From an uncultured Fibrobacter sp. (GTDB lineage Bacteria; Fibrobacterota; Fibrobacteria; Fibrobacterales; Fibrobacteraceae): a DNA stretch of 64,000 nucleotides. The notes under the pieces are model-generated. The model searched no databases. It had not been told where the DNA came from and was given only the letters and a program-made list of their open reading frames with translations. Location: NCBI GenBank assembly GCA_934699585.1, contig CAKUWY010000001.1, positions 124,001-188,000 of the forward strand, in the 5' to 3' direction. The stretch's first letter is position 1; each line of letters starts with the position of its first letter. The position numbers were made by a program, and so were the translations under genes. Positions 61,947 through 64,000 of the stretch are shown in pieces.

Positions 61947-62352
61947 TATACTCAATTCCAAATTTTTTGATAGAATCCCTCAAAAGGGCTACATTTACGC
62001 CATATTCAAAACCGGTGTTATTTTTGAAAAATATGAATTACATCCAACCGGATTCAAATTCAGTGGAGACACTGTATTTGAAAAGACTCCCCTAAGAGAA
62101 CTTCATTGCTTTGACGAAAACACTGAATACCGTTTGATTGTCCAAGACAATTCTCCCTGTGCTTGCCCCATAGAAAAAGTAGTCTCCGCCGAAGAGGAAA
62201 AGGATATTCCTGCGGAACTTTTGCTTAGCGACGAAATGCTGTTGGAAGAAATATATACAAAATGTGGGATAAAAAAGATAACCATTGTCAACCGATACAG
62301 TTATTCTTTCTTTGATACGCTGCAACTTGATGATTATAGAATGACCCTTTGA
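61933..62352 (+). CDS. Small Csx19-like protein of the cassette
   Basis: The 139-residue protein has an N-terminal beta sheet region (GYIYAIFKTGVIFEKYEL), a segment LRELHCFDENTEYRLIV and an acidic middle (EEEKDIPAELLLSDEMLLEEIY). The LRELHCFDENTEYRL stretch resembles the (L)xELRxFNxxxELR motif of Csx19 (TIGR03984), which accompanies Csx10 in type III-D systems; similarity is weak, and position in the operon is the better argument. CAGGAGG precedes the ATG. It ends seven bases before the MATE gene, so transcription may continue. Confidence 0.45.
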   Translation: MLLNDILNSKFFDRIPQKGYIYAIFKTGVIFEKYELHPTGFKFSGDTVFEKTPLRELHCFDENTEYRLIVQDNSPCACPIEKVVSAEEEKDIPAELLLSDEMLLEEIYTKCGIKKITIVNRYSYSFFDTLQLDDYRMTL

Positions 62353-62359
62353 TTTAGCG

Positions 62360-63706
62360 ATGAACGCAAGCGATCGAAAACTACTTCGGGAAACCGTTGA
62401 CCTGGCATGGCCTTCCGTATTGGAAAATGTTTTTGCCGTGCTGGTGGTTATGGTAGATACGTTCATGGTAGCCTCCCTCGGGCATGCCGCCGTGGCCGCC
62501 ACAGGGTTGACGGCTCAGCCCAAATTTTTCTTGATGGCTCCCCTATTCGCATTAAACGCCGCTAGCGGCGCTATCATCGCACGCAAGCGTGGCGAAGAAG
62601 ACAAGATTGGCTCCAATATGGTTTCAAAGCTAATCCTGTTAATGGCCGCCACATACTCCATTGCCATAGGAATAATCTGCGTTTGCCTATCCAAACAGAT
62701 TGTAATCCTCTGCGGAAGCAACCCGGAAACAACCGAAATGGCCTCGGTCTATTTCGCCATATCCATGGGCGGGCTGGTTTTTACGGCCCTTACCATGATT
62801 TGTAGCGCCATCCAGCGGGCCATGAAAAATACCAAGATTTCCATGTACGCCCATGTTGCGTCCATGGTCGTAAACGTTTTTCTGAACTACGCACTGATAT
62901 ACGGGCATTTCGGATTCCCTAAGTTGGGCGTTGTGGGGGCTGCCATTGCTACTGTATGCGGGACATTCGTTTCGCTCATCATTGTAGGCCTATCGCTAAC
63001 TAAGAATAATCTGTTCATCAACTTGCCCTACATTATCCGCTCCAAGCAACGCATTGCAAAAGAATACGTCAAGAGCGTGGTGAGGCTTACTTCAAACTTC
63101 CTCTCTGAAGACTTTATCAAAAGAATTTCATTCTTGTTAATAGGGATTATAGCCGCAAAAACAGGAACCGAACAGTTTGCCGCCCATCAAGTGGGCATGA
63201 CGCTGTTGAACTTGGCTTTCGCCTTCGGCATGGGCATGCAAACGGCAAGCGTCACCCTGGCCGGGAACGCGCTCGGGAAAAAAGACATTGCCCTTGCACG
63301 GAAATATACGTACAGTTGCATCGGCAGCGGCATTCTTTTAGGACTAGCCGTAGGGCTCTGCATATTCATTTTCGGAAAGGATTTTTTCGCCATATACTTC
63401 ACCAACGACTCGTTCCTGGCTATCGGAAAAACCATCAGCACCTTTGCAGCTATCATCATCCCTATCCAGATATGCCAGGTGATTTATAGCGGAAGTTTGC
63501 GAGCAAGTGGCGATATCAAATACACCTTAACGGCTTCTACCTGCACTATCGGATTATTCAATCTGGTCGTTGACTTTGTCCTTGTCATTATCCTTGGATT
63601 TGGAATCAAAGGCATTTGGATAGGAACTTTGGCGGGTCAAAGCGCCCTTGCCCTAGCACATTTTTTACGTTTCCGTTCTGGCAAGTGGACCAATAAAAAA
63701 CTGTAG
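62360..63706 (+). CDS. MATE-family efflux transporter
   Basis: The 448-residue protein has twelve predicted membrane helices and MATE marks such as LAWPSVLENVFAVLVVMVDTFMV, GLTAQPKFFLMAP and the mirrored second half SEDFIKRISFLLIGIIA ... AAHQVGM. It is likely an Na+- or H+-coupled exporter of drugs or metabolites. It starts seven bases after the Cas10-like cassette and ends eight bases before uvrB, so it may be read through from either. Its base composition returns toward that of the chromosome, so it is probably not part of the cassette. Confidence 0.93.
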   Translation: MNASDRKLLRETVDLAWPSVLENVFAVLVVMVDTFMVASLGHAAVAATGLTAQPKFFLMAPLFALNAASGAIIARKRGEEDKIGSNMVSKLILLMAATYSIAIGIICVCLSKQIVILCGSNPETTEMASVYFAISMGGLVFTALTMICSAIQRAMKNTKISMYAHVASMVVNVFLNYALIYGHFGFPKLGVVGAAIATVCGTFVSLIIVGLSLTKNNLFINLPYIIRSKQRIAKEYVKSVVRLTSNFLSEDFIKRISFLLIGIIAAKTGTEQFAAHQVGMTLLNLAFAFGMGMQTASVTLAGNALGKKDIALARKYTYSCIGSGILLGLAVGLCIFIFGKDFFAIYFTNDSFLAIGKTISTFAAIIIPIQICQVIYSGSLRASGDIKYTLTASTCTIGLFNLVVDFVLVIILGFGIKGIWIGTLAGQSALALAHFLRFRSGKWTNKKL

Positions 63707-63714
63707 GAATTGCA

Positions 63715-64000
63715 ATGGCTCGCGCACGCAAGACAATTACACCGGATCCGTATGCGAAACCGATAGCGAAACCGCTACCGCCCGAGCAGAGTTTGCCGGG
63801 GCATTTAAAGCAGTTCCAGTCGCCGACGCGGGCGAACTTTGAACTGGTGAGCCCCTATGGTGCAGCAGGCGACCAGCCGAAGGCCATCGAAGAACTGACG
63901 GAAGGTTTCAAGCACGGTGAACAGTTCCAGACGCTGCTTGGCGTCACGGGTTCCGGCAAGACGTTCACGATGGCGAACGTCATCAAGAACGTAGGCAAGC
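63715..64000 (+). CDS. uvrB: UvrB, excinuclease ABC subunit B, N-terminal part (runs off window)
   Basis: From ATG 63715 the frame is open to the window end (95 codons). After a basic, Pro-rich start of about 40 residues that is longer than usual for UvrB, the text reads FELVSPYGAAGDQPKAIEEL and then the Walker A helicase motif LLGVTGSGKTFTMANVI, both diagnostic for UvrB. It is the damage-verifying helicase of nucleotide excision repair. It stands eight bases after the MATE gene on the same strand. Confidence 0.93.
   Translation, partial: MARARKTITPDPYAKPIAKPLPPEQSLPGHLKQFQSPTRANFELVSPYGAAGDQPKAIEELTEGFKHGEQFQTLLGVTGSGKTFTMANVIKNVGK

Overview
The window looks like chromosomal DNA of a fibrolytic Fibrobacter (Fibrobacterota, FCB group), probably gut-derived. 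The reasons are three secreted GH5 endoglucanases with Ser-rich linkers, CBM11-like modules and type IX secretion-type C-termini; a short Bacteroidetes-style primary-type sigma factor; promoter boxes of the TAnnTTTG kind; and futalosine-pathway menaquinone synthesis. This is inferred from sequence content and was not checked by database search. I saw no rRNA, tRNA, CRISPR array, integrase or IS element.

Layout. 1-2590: end of a two-component/sigma54 operon (histidine kinase, lone receiver, NtrC-like activator with a degenerate receiver). 2591-7107: GIY-YIG protein, rRNA-methyltransferase-like protein, aldolase-family enzyme and mqnC, separated by repeat-rich spacers. 7325-12012: secreted protein, secreted esterase and lipoprotein, with stem-loop leaders. 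12110-18468: a giant GH5/CBM/InlB-repeat protein with a 44-residue peptide gene coupled to its end. 18726-29728: housekeeping genes (serC, psd, trmO, prfA, prmC) mixed with lipoproteins and a GerW-like protein. 29935-38975: rlpA, TPR proteins, sigma factor, mrp/DUF971, a twin-NBD ABC protein and azlCD. 39268-48722: cellulase/CBM cluster with an Rpn-family nuclease inside it. 48820-57239: mltG, then a minus-strand operon of ABC transporter, two PilT-like ATPases and a patatin-barrel protein.

The most unusual part is 57850-62352, a tightly overlapped four-gene cassette that is visibly more AT-rich than its surroundings. It encodes an internally duplicated NLSNHP-type protein, a compact Cas10/Cmr2-like protein with an intact GGDD but no HD domain, a double RAMP (Csx10-like) protein and a small Csx19-like protein. 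No Cas7 backbone, Cas6, Cas1/Cas2 or repeat array is visible. This suggests a reduced, array-less relative of type III-D CRISPR systems. It is followed directly by a MATE transporter and uvrB.

Two genome-wide habits recur. First, many genes have a TAnnTTTG/TATCTTT box so close to the start codon (4 or 6 nt) that the mRNAs should be leaderless. Second, spacers carry several families of short dispersed repeats, and copies of two of these families lie in frame inside genes, in linker regions.
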